Shown in pieces: positions 15,010 to 23,479 of a stretch of 33,949 nucleotides of DNA. A model generated the notes under the pieces. That model was not told the DNA's origin and made no database searches. It was given only the letters and a program-made list of their open reading frames with translations. The stretch comes from Subdoligranulum sp. CAG:314. GTDB taxonomy: Bacteria > Bacillota > Clostridia > Christensenellales > CAG-314. Numbering within the stretch: position 1 is the first letter of the stretch; every line of letters starts with the position of its first letter. The stretch lies in the NCBI GenBank assembly GCA_000437915.1, contig FR900996.1:55198-89146 (forward strand), in the 5' to 3' direction. A program made the position numbers and the translations under genes.

Positions 15010-16950
15010 TTAATCGATAGCTTTTTCTTTGATTTCGGCAAGAATCCTTGCGGAAAACTCGTCAAGACTCATAAGTCCCAAATCGCCCTTGCTTCTGTGG
15101 CGCACCGAAACCTTGTTTTCCGCCGCCTCCTTATCTCCGACAACCAGCATATACGGGATTTTTTCCAGCTGAGCTTCTCTTATTTTAAAGCCCACCTTTT
15201 CCGACCTGTTGTCAACCTCGGCTCTTATGCCTTTGAGTCTCAGCGCGGCGGTAATTTCCTCCGTTTTCGCCGCCGTTCTGTCCGTGAGGGACAATACTTT
15301 GACCTGCGTATACATCATCCATGCGGGGAGCGCTCCGTTATACTTTTCAATGAGCAACGCAAGCGTCCTTTCGTAGCAGCCGATTGAACTGCGATGTACG
15401 ATAAACGGTCTTTTTTTGTTGCCGTCCGCGTCAACATAGCTCATATCGAAACGCTCGGCAAGCTCGAAATCGATTTGAATGGTGAACAGAGTGTCCTCCT
15501 TGCCGTAAACATTCACGCTCTGCACGTCGAGCTTGGGACCGTAAAAAGCCGCTTCTCCGACTGCTTCGTAATAATTTACTCCCGCGTCGTCGAGTATTTT
15601 TTTCATCAGCCTTTCGGAATTTTCCCACGCTTCTGGATTGTCTATATATTTTTCCTTGTTTTCGGGGTCCCAACGGCTGAAACGATAAGACACGTCATTT
15701 TCCAGCCCCAGCGTTTTCATAAAATAGCGTATCAGGTCAAGCACGCCGAGAAATTCCTGTTCTATCTGATCGGGGCGGCAGATTATATGCCCGTCGGAAA
15801 GTGTAAATTGACGCACTCTTATCATACCGTGCATTTCACCGCTGTTCTCGTTTCTGAACAAAGGCGCGGTCTCGTTGTAGCGCACGGGCAAATCGCGATA
15901 GCTTTTCAGCCCGTTTTTGTAAATCATGAACTGAAAAGGACAGGTCATGGGTCTTAAAGCCAGCACCTCCTTGTTGACGTCTGCCTCTTCGGGATTTCCA
16001 AGTATAAACATGGCGTCGCGGTAGTGATACCAATGACCGCTGATTTTGTATAAATCGCTTTTTGCCATGAAAGGCGTTTTGGTAATCATATAGCCGCGCT
16101 TTTCCTCTTCGTCCTCCACCCAGCGCTGCATTGTCTTCAATATATGCGCGCCTTTTGGCATGAACAAAGGCAAGCCCTGCCCTATGTTTTCCTCGGTCAT
16201 GAAAATGCCGAGCTCTCTTCCCAGCTTGTTGTGGTCGCGCTTTTTGGCTTCCTCCACCCTTGCGAGAAATTCTTCCATTTCGGATTTTTTGTCGAAAGCG
16301 GTGCCGTAAATTCTCGTCAGCATTTTTTTGCTGCTGTCTCCGCGCCAATACGCGCCCGCAATGCTCGTAAGCCTGAACGCTTTGAGCTTGCCTGTGGACG
16401 AAAGGTGGGGACCTCTGCACATATCGGAAAATTCGCCCTGAGTAAAGAATGTGACAGTTTCGTCCTTTATTCCTTCGAGCAGCTCCAGCTTGTAAGGCTC
16501 GTCAGCCAGCATTTCCTTCGCGCGCTCAACGGAAACGACGGATTTTTCGACGGCAAAATCCGATTTGACGATTTTGTTCATTTCCTCCTCGATAGCATTG
16601 AAATCGTCGAGGGTTATCGGCCGAGAAAAATCTATATCGTAATAAAAACCAGTTTTGACGGCGGGACCGATTGCCAGTTTCGCATCGGGATAAAGACGCT
16701 TGATTGCCTGCGCCAGAACGTGGCTTGCAGTGTGTCTGTAAACCTCCTTTCCTTCCTCGTCCTTGAAAGTTAAAACCTTGAAGCTGCCGCCTCTGTCTAA
16801 AATTTCGTTCAGACCTAAAAGCTCTCCGTCCAAACTGACGCACACAGCCGCTCTAAGCAAGCCCTCGCTTATGCTTCTTACCACTTCCGACGCCGCAACG
16901 GGAGAAGAAAACTCCTTTACCGCACCGTCGGGCAATTCGAATCGAATCAT
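15010..16950 (-). CDS. thrS: Threonyl-tRNA synthetase
   Basis: A 646-residue class II synthetase with all usual domains: N-terminal TGS domain (about 1-60), editing domain with HTASHVLAQ and SDMCRGPHL, catalytic core with LRPMTCPFQFMIYK (zinc Cys), MHGMIRVRQFTLSDGH (zinc His) and IVHRSSIGCYERT (third zinc ligand and motif 3), then a C-terminal anticodon-binding domain with VKVLSLTD. It charges tRNA-Thr and removes mischarged Ser. GAGGTG precedes the ATG. Expression is under a T-box in the 282-base upstream gap. Confidence 0.98.
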   Translation of the reverse strand: MIRFELPDGAVKEFSSPVAASEVVRSISEGLLRAAVCVSLDGELLGLNEILDRGGSFKVLTFKDEEGKEVYRHTASHVLAQAIKRLYPDAKLAIGPAVKTGFYYDIDFSRPITLDDFNAIEEEMNKIVKSDFAVEKSVVSVERAKEMLADEPYKLELLEGIKDETVTFFTQGEFSDMCRGPHLSSTGKLKAFRLTSIAGAYWRGDSSKKMLTRIYGTAFDKKSEMEEFLARVEEAKKRDHNKLGRELGIFMTEENIGQGLPLFMPKGAHILKTMQRWVEDEEEKRGYMITKTPFMAKSDLYKISGHWYHYRDAMFILGNPEEADVNKEVLALRPMTCPFQFMIYKNGLKSYRDLPVRYNETAPLFRNENSGEMHGMIRVRQFTLSDGHIICRPDQIEQEFLGVLDLIRYFMKTLGLENDVSYRFSRWDPENKEKYIDNPEAWENSERLMKKILDDAGVNYYEAVGEAAFYGPKLDVQSVNVYGKEDTLFTIQIDFELAERFDMSYVDADGNKKRPFIVHRSSIGCYERTLALLIEKYNGALPAWMMYTQVKVLSLTDRTAAKTEEITAALRLKGIRAEVDNRSEKVGFKIREAQLEKIPYMLVVGDKEAAENKVSVRHRSKGDLGLMSLDEFSARILAEIKEKAID

Positions 16951-16976
16951 TTTAATTCACCTCTTGTTCTGTAAAT

Positions 16977-17202
16977 AAAAAAGCCGTCCCTTAATTTAAG
17001 GACGACTGAATATGCCGCGGTTCCACCTTAATTGTCGGACAAAAAGCCCGACCGCTTTGACAACGCAATTTACGTATGCGCCTACGCTGTCGGAAAAGCG
17101 GTACGGTTTCAGGCTGCTCCGCACGGCTCTCAGCTTGCCCGCGCTCTCTGTAAGAACAGTGCTCTGCCCGCTTGTCTTTTCTTTCAGACAGATATTTGAA
17201 TT
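16977..17202 (-). promoter_or_regulatory. T-box riboswitch of thrS
   Basis: The T-box sequence AGGTGGAACCGCGG lies at 17015-17028 on the minus strand. It is followed by a terminator stem (16983-17006) and six Ts (16977-16982). The 5' part carries AGAGAG and GCTGAGAG blocks typical of Stem I. A candidate threonine specifier ACC is at 17105-17107 in a GAAACCGTA context. Uncharged tRNA-Thr should pair with the specifier and the UGGA bulge and prevent termination. The UGGA bulge predicts discriminator base U in tRNA-Thr. The riboswitch call is firm; the specifier position is inferred. Confidence 0.93.
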
Positions 17203-17208
17203 GCATTC

Positions 17209-17236
17209 ATAATAGCACAAAAAATAAATTTGTCAA
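17209..17236 (-). promoter_or_regulatory. Sigma-A promoter for thrS
   Basis: TTGACA (17231-17236) and TATTAT (17209-17214) on the minus strand with 16-base spacing. The -35 hexamer overlaps the stop codon of the ytxC-like gene (17233-17235). Confidence 0.88.
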
Positions 17237-18000
17237 CTGATTTTCGCGCTTTTCATATCGTTTATTACAAAAAGACTGTCCGCTATGTCTTTGAACTGCT
17301 CGGACATACTCTGCCAGTCGCCGTAAAAATTTACAGCCGCAGGGTTTATACACACAAGATTGTAAAGCAAGTCCTCTTCCGGCTCCTGCCTTACAGACAA
17401 CGTTGTAAGCTTGTTCAGTCTCAATCCCTTTTCGTCAAAAAGCTCGAACCCGCTTTCCTCGTCGAAAACGACCGACAAATTGTTTACGAGAGTGGGTATG
17501 GCTTCCAGTAAAAACATGAGAAAATCCCGCATGGTATCGTAATCGTTGATAACCGTGTCGTATGAGTTGGACAAAACGACTATTTCGTCCCACTTCTTTT
17601 TTACGTCGCCCAACCTGAAATTGTAAAAGCCGTCCAAAGAAAAATTCCGTATATTTTCAAGATTTCTTTTTATTGCCGTCTTGTCGTAGGAATTGTCGAA
17701 AATGCACATTGTATTTATCAGCGTGCGCGAAAGCAAATCCTCCGAGCCCATATTCAATTTTTTACTCAAATATTTGTTTTTATAACCTATGGAAAAAATG
17801 TCCGCAAGCAAATCCTTGACCAAAGCGGACATCTGTCCCGCGCTTTCGTCGTAACAGGCAAGCGAAAAGAACGTCCTGTCGTCTATTTCTTCCAGCGCGG
17901 AAACTCCTCTGGCTTGCGCAAGCGGTCTGTCCAGCTGTCTCGCCAGATAATCGAGAAAATGTCCGTCTTTTTTGTCCACATTCAAAGAAAGCTCGTACAT
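17233..18000 (-). CDS. YtxC-like protein (putative sporulation-associated)
   Basis: A 255-residue soluble protein without catalytic motifs that I can name. The block FSLDGFYNFRLGDVKKKW resembles the YtxC family (a cytosolic protein named for sporulation in Bacillus), and ytxC lies next to thrS in Bacillus too, so context supports it. Mostly helical and acidic in the middle, with a C-terminal part that includes NLVCINPAAVNFYGDW. Start at 18000 (MYELSLN) is chosen because AAAGGAGT stands before it; an upstream in-frame ATG at 18033 has no such site. The biochemical function is unknown. No other sporulation gene is in the window. Confidence 0.65.
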   Translation of the reverse strand: MYELSLNVDKKDGHFLDYLARQLDRPLAQARGVSALEEIDDRTFFSLACYDESAGQMSALVKDLLADIFSIGYKNKYLSKKLNMGSEDLLSRTLINTMCIFDNSYDKTAIKRNLENIRNFSLDGFYNFRLGDVKKKWDEIVVLSNSYDTVINDYDTMRDFLMFLLEAIPTLVNNLSVVFDEESGFELFDEKGLRLNKLTTLSVRQEPEEDLLYNLVCINPAAVNFYGDWQSMSEQFKDIADSLFVINDMKSAKIS

Positions 18001-18096
18001 CGGGTACTCCTTTAATATCAATAGTTTATGCAAATAGAAATCTTTTAATTATTTGACGGCAAATTATTCGATAAAAGAACAAATAGCGCTAACGGC

Positions 18097-18125
18097 AATA
18101 AAAAAACCGCTTTAAAAGCGGTTTT
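18097..18125 (-). terminator. Intrinsic terminator after acpP
   Basis: Stem arms 18103-18110 and 18118-18125 (AAAACCGC with GCGGTTTT) with a seven-base loop. On the minus strand the stem ends in a T-run and then ATTGCC. It lies 20 bases after the acpP stop. Confidence 0.75.
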
Positions 18126-18145
18126 AAAGTTTATTTGTTTTCTTC

Positions 18146-18373
18146 TTATTTGTTTTCTTCGATATACTTGACGATTGCGCCTACTGTTTTGAGTTCGCTT
18201 GCGGTGTCGTCGGGCACTTGAAGATTGTAGGTTTCTTCCAGCGCCATAATCATTTCCACTATATCCAGAGAATCCGCGCCCAAATCGCTGATTATGTTGG
18301 ACTCCATGGTGATTGTGTCTGCGGAAATACCGAGTTGCTCGGAAAGCATCGATTTAATTTTTTCAAATACCAT
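18146..18373 (-). CDS. acpP: Acyl carrier protein
   Basis: A 75-residue acidic four-helix protein. The phosphopantetheine attachment site is Ser35 in LGADSLDIVEM; helix 3 region QVPDDTASELKTVG is also typical. It carries growing chains in fatty acid synthesis. No fab genes adjoin it; it appears to be monocistronic, with its own promoter and terminator. GGAGGT lies seven bases before the ATG. Confidence 0.96.
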   Translation of the reverse strand: MVFEKIKSMLSEQLGISADTITMESNIISDLGADSLDIVEMIMALEETYNLQVPDDTASELKTVGAIVKYIEENK

Positions 18374-18406
18374 AAGTTTTACCTCCGTTTGGATAGTATG
18401 TATTTT

Positions 18407-18434
18407 ACTATAAAAAAATCGAAATCACAAGCAA
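18407..18434 (-). promoter_or_regulatory. Probable promoter for acpP
   Basis: TTGCTT (18429-18434) and TATAGT (18407-18412) on the minus strand with 16-base spacing. A TAAAAT partly overlapping downstream could serve instead. Confidence 0.6.
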
Positions 18435-18494
18435 TTTGACGTGAAATAACAAAAAAACGGCAAACGTCATAATTTGTAGAATGGAGGCACCCTT

Positions 18495-18782
18495 ATGATG
18501 AGACGCAATTTTACCAACGAGCGGGACTATTTGAATACTGTCGAGCAGGACAGATGCGCTCCTCCCTGCTGTCTCAATCCGCCGAGACCAAAGCCCCCGC
18601 CCAAGCCCGACACGGGATTTGACTGCACTTGCAGAACGGAAAACTGCAAAGTTAAATTCAGTACCGACCCGTTTTCCGACTGTATCGAAATAAAATGCAG
18701 AAAGCGCCCCGAAGACATCTGCGCCTGCAAACCCGAGCCGCGCTGCCACTGCGAAAAAAAACCGCCGTTTTTTCCTTTCTGA
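18495..18782 (+). CDS. Small Cys- and Pro-rich protein, unknown function
   Basis: The only plus-strand gene that I support here. It encodes 95 residues with 12 cysteines (21, 25, 26, 44, 46, 51, 63, 68, 76, 78, 84, 86) and 16 prolines, including a PRPKPPPKP linker (31-38). Cysteines come as CC, three CxC pairs and singles spread over two thirds of the protein, which suits metal binding or disulfide cross-linking. There is no signal peptide or membrane helix. GGAGG lies nine bases before the first of two ATGs, strong evidence that it is translated. It is divergent from acpP and convergent with asnS, sharing the asnS terminator. It matches no family that I can name; metallothionein-like and spore-coat or surface cross-linked proteins are possibilities. 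Confidence 0.72.
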   Translation: MMRRNFTNERDYLNTVEQDRCAPPCCLNPPRPKPPPKPDTGFDCTCRTENCKVKFSTDPFSDCIEIKCRKRPEDICACKPEPRCHCEKKPPFFPF

Positions 18783-18793
18783 ATTTTTTGACT

Positions 18794-18824
18794 AAAAAAC
18801 CCGTGCCGAAACGGCACGGGTAAC
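18794..18824. terminator. Terminator shared by asnS and the Cys-rich gene
   Basis: A perfect 10-bp GC-rich stem (arms 18799-18808 and 18812-18821; AAA loop, closed by flanking bases). In the minus direction it is followed by six Ts, making a strong asnS terminator. In the plus direction the tail TAACTTTATTTT is weaker but could also end the small plus-strand gene. Confidence 0.88.
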
Positions 18825-18830
18825 TTTATT

Positions 18831-20225
18831 TTAAAACAACGCGTTGAAAACCGTTCTCGGAAAGGGAATAACGTCCCTTATGTTTGAAACGCCCGTAAGG
18901 TACATAATCAGCCGTTCAAAGCCCAGACCGAATCCCGCGTGCTTCGTGCTGCCGTATTTTCTCAAATCGAGATACCAGGAGTATTCCTCCTCCTTCATGC
19001 CAAGCTCGCGGATGCGTTTTTCAAGCAGCTCGAAGCGCTCTTCTCTCTGACTCCCGCCTACTAGCTCGCCCACTCCCGGCACAAGCATATCCATTGCGGC
19101 GACGGTTTTTCCGTCGTCGTTGAGCCGCATATAAAAAGACTTTATTTCTTTGGGATAATCGGTTACGAAAACGGGACCGTCGAAAACCTTTTCCGTCAAA
19201 AATCTTTCATGCTCCGTTTGAAGGTCGCTGCCCCAATGTACGGGATACTCGAATTTGTCGTTGTGCTTTTCGAGAATTTTAACCGCTTCCGTATAAGTTA
19301 TGCGCCCGAACTGACTTGAAACGAGCTTTTGCAGCCTTTCGGTCAATCCCTTGTCGATAAATTCATTGAAAAACTGCATTTCCTGAGGACAATTTTCCAG
19401 CACGTAATTTATCACGGATTTTATCATATCCTGCGCGAGCTCCATGTCGTCGTTAAGGTCGGCAAAGGCTATTTCCGGCTCTATCTGCCAGAATTCGGCG
19501 GCATGGCGCTGCGTGTTGGAGTGTTCCGCTCTAAACGTAGGTCCGAAGGTATAAATATTGCCGAACGCCATCGCGTAGGTTTCTCCGTTTAGCTGCCCCG
19601 ACACCGTCAGGCTTGCCTGCTTTCCGAAAAAGTCCTTGCCTGAATCAACCCTGCCGTCGGCGGTTTTGGGCGGATTGTCAAGGTCAAGCGTCGTGACTCT
19701 GAACATTTCTCCCGCACCTTCGCAGTCGCTTGTGGTGATAATGGGCGTGTGCACGTAAACAAAGCCTCTCTCGTTGAAAAATCTGTGCACCGCGAAAGCC
19801 GCGACCGAGCGCACACGCATAACAGCGTTGAAAAGATTGGTTCGAGGTCTCAAATGCGCGATTTCACGCAAAAATTCCACACTGTGCCTTTTTTTCTGCA
19901 ACGGATAATCGGGAGTGGATTTCCCCTCGATTTCTATGCTGTCGGCTTTGATTTCAAAGGGCTGCTTCATCTGCGGCGTAAGGACGACTTTTCCTTTTAC
20001 CACTATCGCGCTGCCTACGTTTAGCTTTGCGATTTCTTCAAAGTTGGTTATTCTTCCCTGCTCGAAAACGACCTGCACGCTTTTAAAGCAGCTGCCGTCG
20101 TTAAGCTCGATAAAACCGAAAACCTTGCTGTCCCTTATTGTTCTTATCCAGCCCGCCACGACCACGTCCTTGTCGGCGTAAACCCCGGACTCGCGGTATA
20201 AAGCAGACAATAAAAGTCTTTTCAT
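18831..20225 (-). CDS. asnS: Asparaginyl-tRNA synthetase
   Basis: A 464-residue class IIb synthetase: N-terminal OB-fold anticodon domain (VVVAGWIRTIRDSKVFGFIELNDGS), then the catalytic core with motif 2 region FRAEHSNTQRHAAEFWQIEPE and motif 3 GFGLGFERLIMYLTG. The end IRDVIPFPRT is characteristic of AsnRS rather than AspRS. The ATG lies eight bases after the ftsZ stop, and its GAGGTG site overlaps that stop codon, so asnS is the last gene of the ftsQ-ftsA-ftsZ operon. Confidence 0.97.
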   Translation of the reverse strand: MKRLLLSALYRESGVYADKDVVVAGWIRTIRDSKVFGFIELNDGSCFKSVQVVFEQGRITNFEEIAKLNVGSAIVVKGKVVLTPQMKQPFEIKADSIEIEGKSTPDYPLQKKRHSVEFLREIAHLRPRTNLFNAVMRVRSVAAFAVHRFFNERGFVYVHTPIITTSDCEGAGEMFRVTTLDLDNPPKTADGRVDSGKDFFGKQASLTVSGQLNGETYAMAFGNIYTFGPTFRAEHSNTQRHAAEFWQIEPEIAFADLNDDMELAQDMIKSVINYVLENCPQEMQFFNEFIDKGLTERLQKLVSSQFGRITYTEAVKILEKHNDKFEYPVHWGSDLQTEHERFLTEKVFDGPVFVTDYPKEIKSFYMRLNDDGKTVAAMDMLVPGVGELVGGSQREERFELLEKRIRELGMKEEEYSWYLDLRKYGSTKHAGFGLGFERLIMYLTGVSNIRDVIPFPRTVFNALF

Positions 20226-20233
20226 CCTTCACC

Positions 20234-21445
20234 TCAGTTGTTTTTGTTTCTCAGCTTTCTCAAAAACGGAGGAATAGAGCTGTCTTCCTTGAGATTCATA
20301 TTGGGATTTGGCAAAATGCCGTCGGAATAAGCCGCCGCCGTTTCTTTAAGCTGCTCCGCAGAGACCTGAGGCTGCTGCACCTTGACAGGCTCCTCCATTC
20401 TGCTGCCGTAAAGCTCTTTTGCCGGACTCAAAGCGGAATTTTCAGTTTCCTTTCCCGCAAACACGTTTTGCTTTAAGGGCTTGTCCGTAGGCTTTACGTC
20501 GAAGCCGGTGGCGATAATAGTCACCTGCACCTCGTCGTCTATATCCTCCCTGATGTCTGCTCCGAAAATAATCGCCGCGTCTCTGTCCACAACCTCTTTT
20601 ACAAGGTCTACGGCGTGTTGAATTTCGCCCATGGTCATATTCAGCCCGCCGGTAATATTTATTATTATTCCCGTAGCGCCTTCTATAGTGGTTTCAAGCA
20701 GCGGACTGTAAACGGCCTGACGAACCGCGTCTATGGTGCGGTTGTCGCCGCGCCCCACGCCAAGCCCCATATGAGCCATACCTCTGTTGCGCATGACCGT
20801 TTCCACGTCGGCAAAATCGAGATTTATCAGCGAGGAGGAGACGATAATATCGGAAATGCCCCTGACTCCCTGACGCAAAACCTCGTCGGCGCGTTGGAAC
20901 GCTTCCACCACAGTTATGTCCTTGCTGAAATTCTGTATCAGTCTGTCGTTGGGTATGATGACAAGCGTGTCCACGTTCTTCTTTAAATTCATTATGCCGA
21001 TTTCGGCATTGTCCATGCGGCGTTTTCCCTCGAAGCTGAACGGTTTGGTTACGACTCCGACGGTAAGAATACCCATTTCCTGCGCGATACCTGCGATTAT
21101 GGGTGCTGCGCCCGTGCCGGTGCCTCCGCCCATACCTGCGGTAATAAACAACAGGTCTGTTCCCTTGAGAGCCTCTTTAATGGCTTCGCGACTCTCCTCC
21201 GCCGCCTGCCTGCCGATTTCCGGATTGGCTCCCGCGCCGAGTCCTTTGGTAAGCTTTTCGCCGATTTGAATTTTTTCCGACGCTTTTGACAGGTAAAGCG
21301 CCTGCTTGTCCGTGTTGACCGCAACAAACGACGCGCTCGTAATGTTTGCCTGTATCATACGGTTGACGGCATTGTTCCCGCCGCCGCCTACTCCGACCAC
21401 CTTGATTTGTGCGACTTTGTCCGCTTCGTTATATATATAATCCAT
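20234..21445 (-). CDS. ftsZ: Cell division protein FtsZ
   Basis: A 403-residue tubulin-like GTPase forming the division ring. Seen: VVGVGGGGNNAVNRM near the N-terminus, the tubulin signature GGGTGTG (106-112), the T7 loop NLDFADV (208-214) with catalytic acids, a variable linker (about 320-388) and the conserved C-terminal tail SIPPFLRKLR (390-399) for FtsA/SepF/ZapA-type partners. GGGAG precedes the ATG. Fully canonical. Confidence 0.99.
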   Translation of the reverse strand: MDYIYNEADKVAQIKVVGVGGGGNNAVNRMIQANITSASFVAVNTDKQALYLSKASEKIQIGEKLTKGLGAGANPEIGRQAAEESREAIKEALKGTDLLFITAGMGGGTGTGAAPIIAGIAQEMGILTVGVVTKPFSFEGKRRMDNAEIGIMNLKKNVDTLVIIPNDRLIQNFSKDITVVEAFQRADEVLRQGVRGISDIIVSSSLINLDFADVETVMRNRGMAHMGLGVGRGDNRTIDAVRQAVYSPLLETTIEGATGIIINITGGLNMTMGEIQHAVDLVKEVVDRDAAIIFGADIREDIDDEVQVTIIATGFDVKPTDKPLKQNVFAGKETENSALSPAKELYGSRMEEPVKVQQPQVSAEQLKETAAAYSDGILPNPNMNLKEDSSIPPFLRKLRNKNN

Positions 21446-21478
21446 AATTTTCTCCCTGATAAATCTGATAGTATATGT

Positions 21479-22603
21479 TTATTTTTGTTTAAGCGCGATA
21501 TCCAGCAAACCGTATGCCGAGGTATAGAAGGCTTTGGTTGCCTGCGGAATGTCCGGAAGCGCGTTTTTAACGTTGACGTCGAGATATTGAGAAAAATATT
21601 CCGTTCCGCCTATGACGGAAGACAAACCGCCTCCCGTAACGTATATCGGAGTGTTGCGCTTTATTTCGTAAGGACACAATTCCAGAGCTTTTGCAAAATA
21701 GTCGGCTATTTCTTCGATTCTTGCGCGAACCACCTCGTTTGCTTTTTCCGCTTTGAGCGAAAGCCCTTCCGACAACACGTAATTGTCCGACGAATCAAAT
21801 TCCAGCTTTAAATTCACCTTGCTTTTGAGTTCTTCCGCCTGCGCAAAGGAAATTTCCATTACCTGTTGCAAATCCGCCGAAATGTTTCCGCATCCCATGG
21901 AAAAGGATTTAAGATAAACCAAGCCCTCCCCGCATACAAGCATGACGTTTGAAGTGATGTAGCCGACGTCCAGCAAAAGAGCGTAGCCGTCTCTGACGGA
22001 TTGCTCGATTAGCAGCAGCGATTGGGCAAGACAGGAGGAAACGAATTCCCAGCCCGAAAGAGCGCACTTTTTAAGAATTGCCCCGACAACGTCCGTGAAT
22101 ACGCGGGAAGCAAAACAATAGGATATCAGACCGTCCATTTTGTTCGCCGTCCTACCTATCGGGTCGGCTACGTCCTCTTTGTCGTCCAGAGTGAAATAAA
22201 TATCCGACCTGCCTATCGGCAAAAACTTTTTGTCGCCGTCAAATATGTCCGTCTTTTTGTAAATTTCATTTACGTCGTCTTTCGTTATGCGTTTCTTGAA
22301 ACGATAGAGATTTGTCGCTTCGCCCACTGTCACGGAAGTAAACTCTCCGGGTACACCGACGAATACTTCCCTTATCTGACGGCCATAGCTTTGTTCCGCC
22401 TGACGAAGGGCATAAGACACGGCGTCCGACAGCCTTTCCGGCTCAAGCCACTCTCCGTCGTAAAATCCGGCGTATTTGCTTTCGCCGCGCGCAACAATCA
22501 AAAAGCCGTCGGGCGTTTTCTTGCCTACGAAGACGACAATCTTGCTCGAACCGAAATCGATGACAGCGACTTCGGCGTTTTTTCTGAAGTTGAAAAAATT
22601 CAT
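21479..22603 (-). CDS. ftsA: FtsA-like division ATPase lacking the C-terminal membrane helix
   Basis: A 374-residue actin-fold protein between divIB and ftsZ. ATP-site blocks are VIDFGSSKIVVFVG (phosphate 1), LLLDVGYITSNVMLVCG (phosphate 2) and IYVTGGGLSSVIGG (adenosine). FtsA normally tethers FtsZ to the membrane by a C-terminal amphipathic helix after a linker. Here the protein stops at AYGLLDIALKQK, straight after the core, and only 33 bases remain before ftsZ, so neither linker nor helix is encoded. The N-terminus MNFFNFRK is aromatic and basic and could touch membrane, but that is speculation. Identity is firm by fold motifs and position; sequence is divergent. Confidence 0.88.
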   Translation of the reverse strand: MNFFNFRKNAEVAVIDFGSSKIVVFVGKKTPDGFLIVARGESKYAGFYDGEWLEPERLSDAVSYALRQAEQSYGRQIREVFVGVPGEFTSVTVGEATNLYRFKKRITKDDVNEIYKKTDIFDGDKKFLPIGRSDIYFTLDDKEDVADPIGRTANKMDGLISYCFASRVFTDVVGAILKKCALSGWEFVSSCLAQSLLLIEQSVRDGYALLLDVGYITSNVMLVCGEGLVYLKSFSMGCGNISADLQQVMEISFAQAEELKSKVNLKLEFDSSDNYVLSEGLSLKAEKANEVVRARIEEIADYFAKALELCPYEIKRNTPIYVTGGGLSSVIGGTEYFSQYLDVNVKNALPDIPQATKAFYTSAYGLLDIALKQK

Positions 22604-22618
22604 TTTTAATCCTCTGAT

Positions 22619-23440
22619 TCAGTCGGCGTTTACTACCGTCGTGATTTTTCCGTCCTTTTCCGATACCTCTATTGTCGTGCCGAAATGCGTGTTGTCCTTC
22701 TCGTCGGATGCGTAAACGCTCCAACCGGCGTGAATTTTGCGTTGAAGGTCGGAAACGGGGTCGTTGATTTTAAGCACCGCTCCCGTATTGAATGCAAGAC
22801 TCAAGCAATAGTAGTCCGGCATTGCCTGAACGGAAACCGAATCAAGCAAATCGGGCAGCTCCACAAAATCGAATCCTCCCTGCCACAGCGTCCTGAAAAC
22901 CACCTCGCTTACCTCGTTGAGCCAGGTCGCTTCGGGCTTGAATTCAAGCCGTCTGCCGACAGAGGGAGCGCCGTTTAAATAGGAGGAAAAATTCAGCGCG
23001 GGAAATTCGGTCACAGGCTGATTGAAAGCTTCCAGCACATAATTTTCGCTGTCAAGAAGATAATAAATCCCGTTGTGGGAAATGACGGAAACGGACTCCC
23101 GCACGGTTACGAAAATTTCCAGAAAATTGGGAAAAAGACGGTTGACGCCCTGCACCTTTATGTACGGATAATTCGACTCTGTCTGCGAAATCAGCTTTTT
23201 ACCCGAAAGAAAGAAAATGCTCTTTCCCTTGAAATCCTCAATCAGCTTTTCTCCCGTCAAATCCGAGTATCTTTCCGGCGCGTCTACATAAACCGTCTCG
23301 CCCGTGTTTTCGTCGTAATGCAGAAACACAAGACTTGCTTTTTGAAGCGTAAAAACAGTGCTTCCCAAAACGATAAGTATGACTATCGCCAGGAAAACCG
23401 AAAAAATAATCAGCAGCTTCTTTTTCGCGTTTTGCTTCAT
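22619..23440 (-). CDS. divIB: Cell division protein FtsQ/DivIB
   Basis: A 273-residue bitopic protein: short basic cytoplasmic tail (MKQNAKKK), membrane helix (about 9-31), then an extracytoplasmic POTRA/FtsQ domain. Recognisable blocks are YPYIKVQGVNRLFPNFLEIFVTVRES and HNGIYYLLDSENYVLE. It belongs to the FtsQ-FtsL-FtsB divisome core. Start at 23440 is chosen because GGAGG precedes it and the protein then has a normal N-terminus; the frame is open up to 23554, which would run through the promoter. Confidence 0.9.
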   Translation of the reverse strand: MKQNAKKKLLIIFSVFLAIVILIVLGSTVFTLQKASLVFLHYDENTGETVYVDAPERYSDLTGEKLIEDFKGKSIFFLSGKKLISQTESNYPYIKVQGVNRLFPNFLEIFVTVRESVSVISHNGIYYLLDSENYVLEAFNQPVTEFPALNFSSYLNGAPSVGRRLEFKPEATWLNEVSEVVFRTLWQGGFDFVELPDLLDSVSVQAMPDYYCLSLAFNTGAVLKINDPVSDLQRKIHAGWSVYASDEKDNTHFGTTIEVSEKDGKITTVVNAD

Positions 23441-23479
23441 CAGATTCCTCCGGACAAAAAATCCGCATTTAACTTTTAT

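Noticed and set aside
17012..17212. Short open frames on both strands in the region upstream of thrS
   Set aside because: The region is a T-box riboswitch, and the frames lack ribosome sites.
18047..18480. Repeated TTTGACG, GGCAAA and ACGTCA-like words around acpP
   Set aside because: Short, irregularly spaced and partly explained by promoter and terminator sequences; not convincing as an operator.
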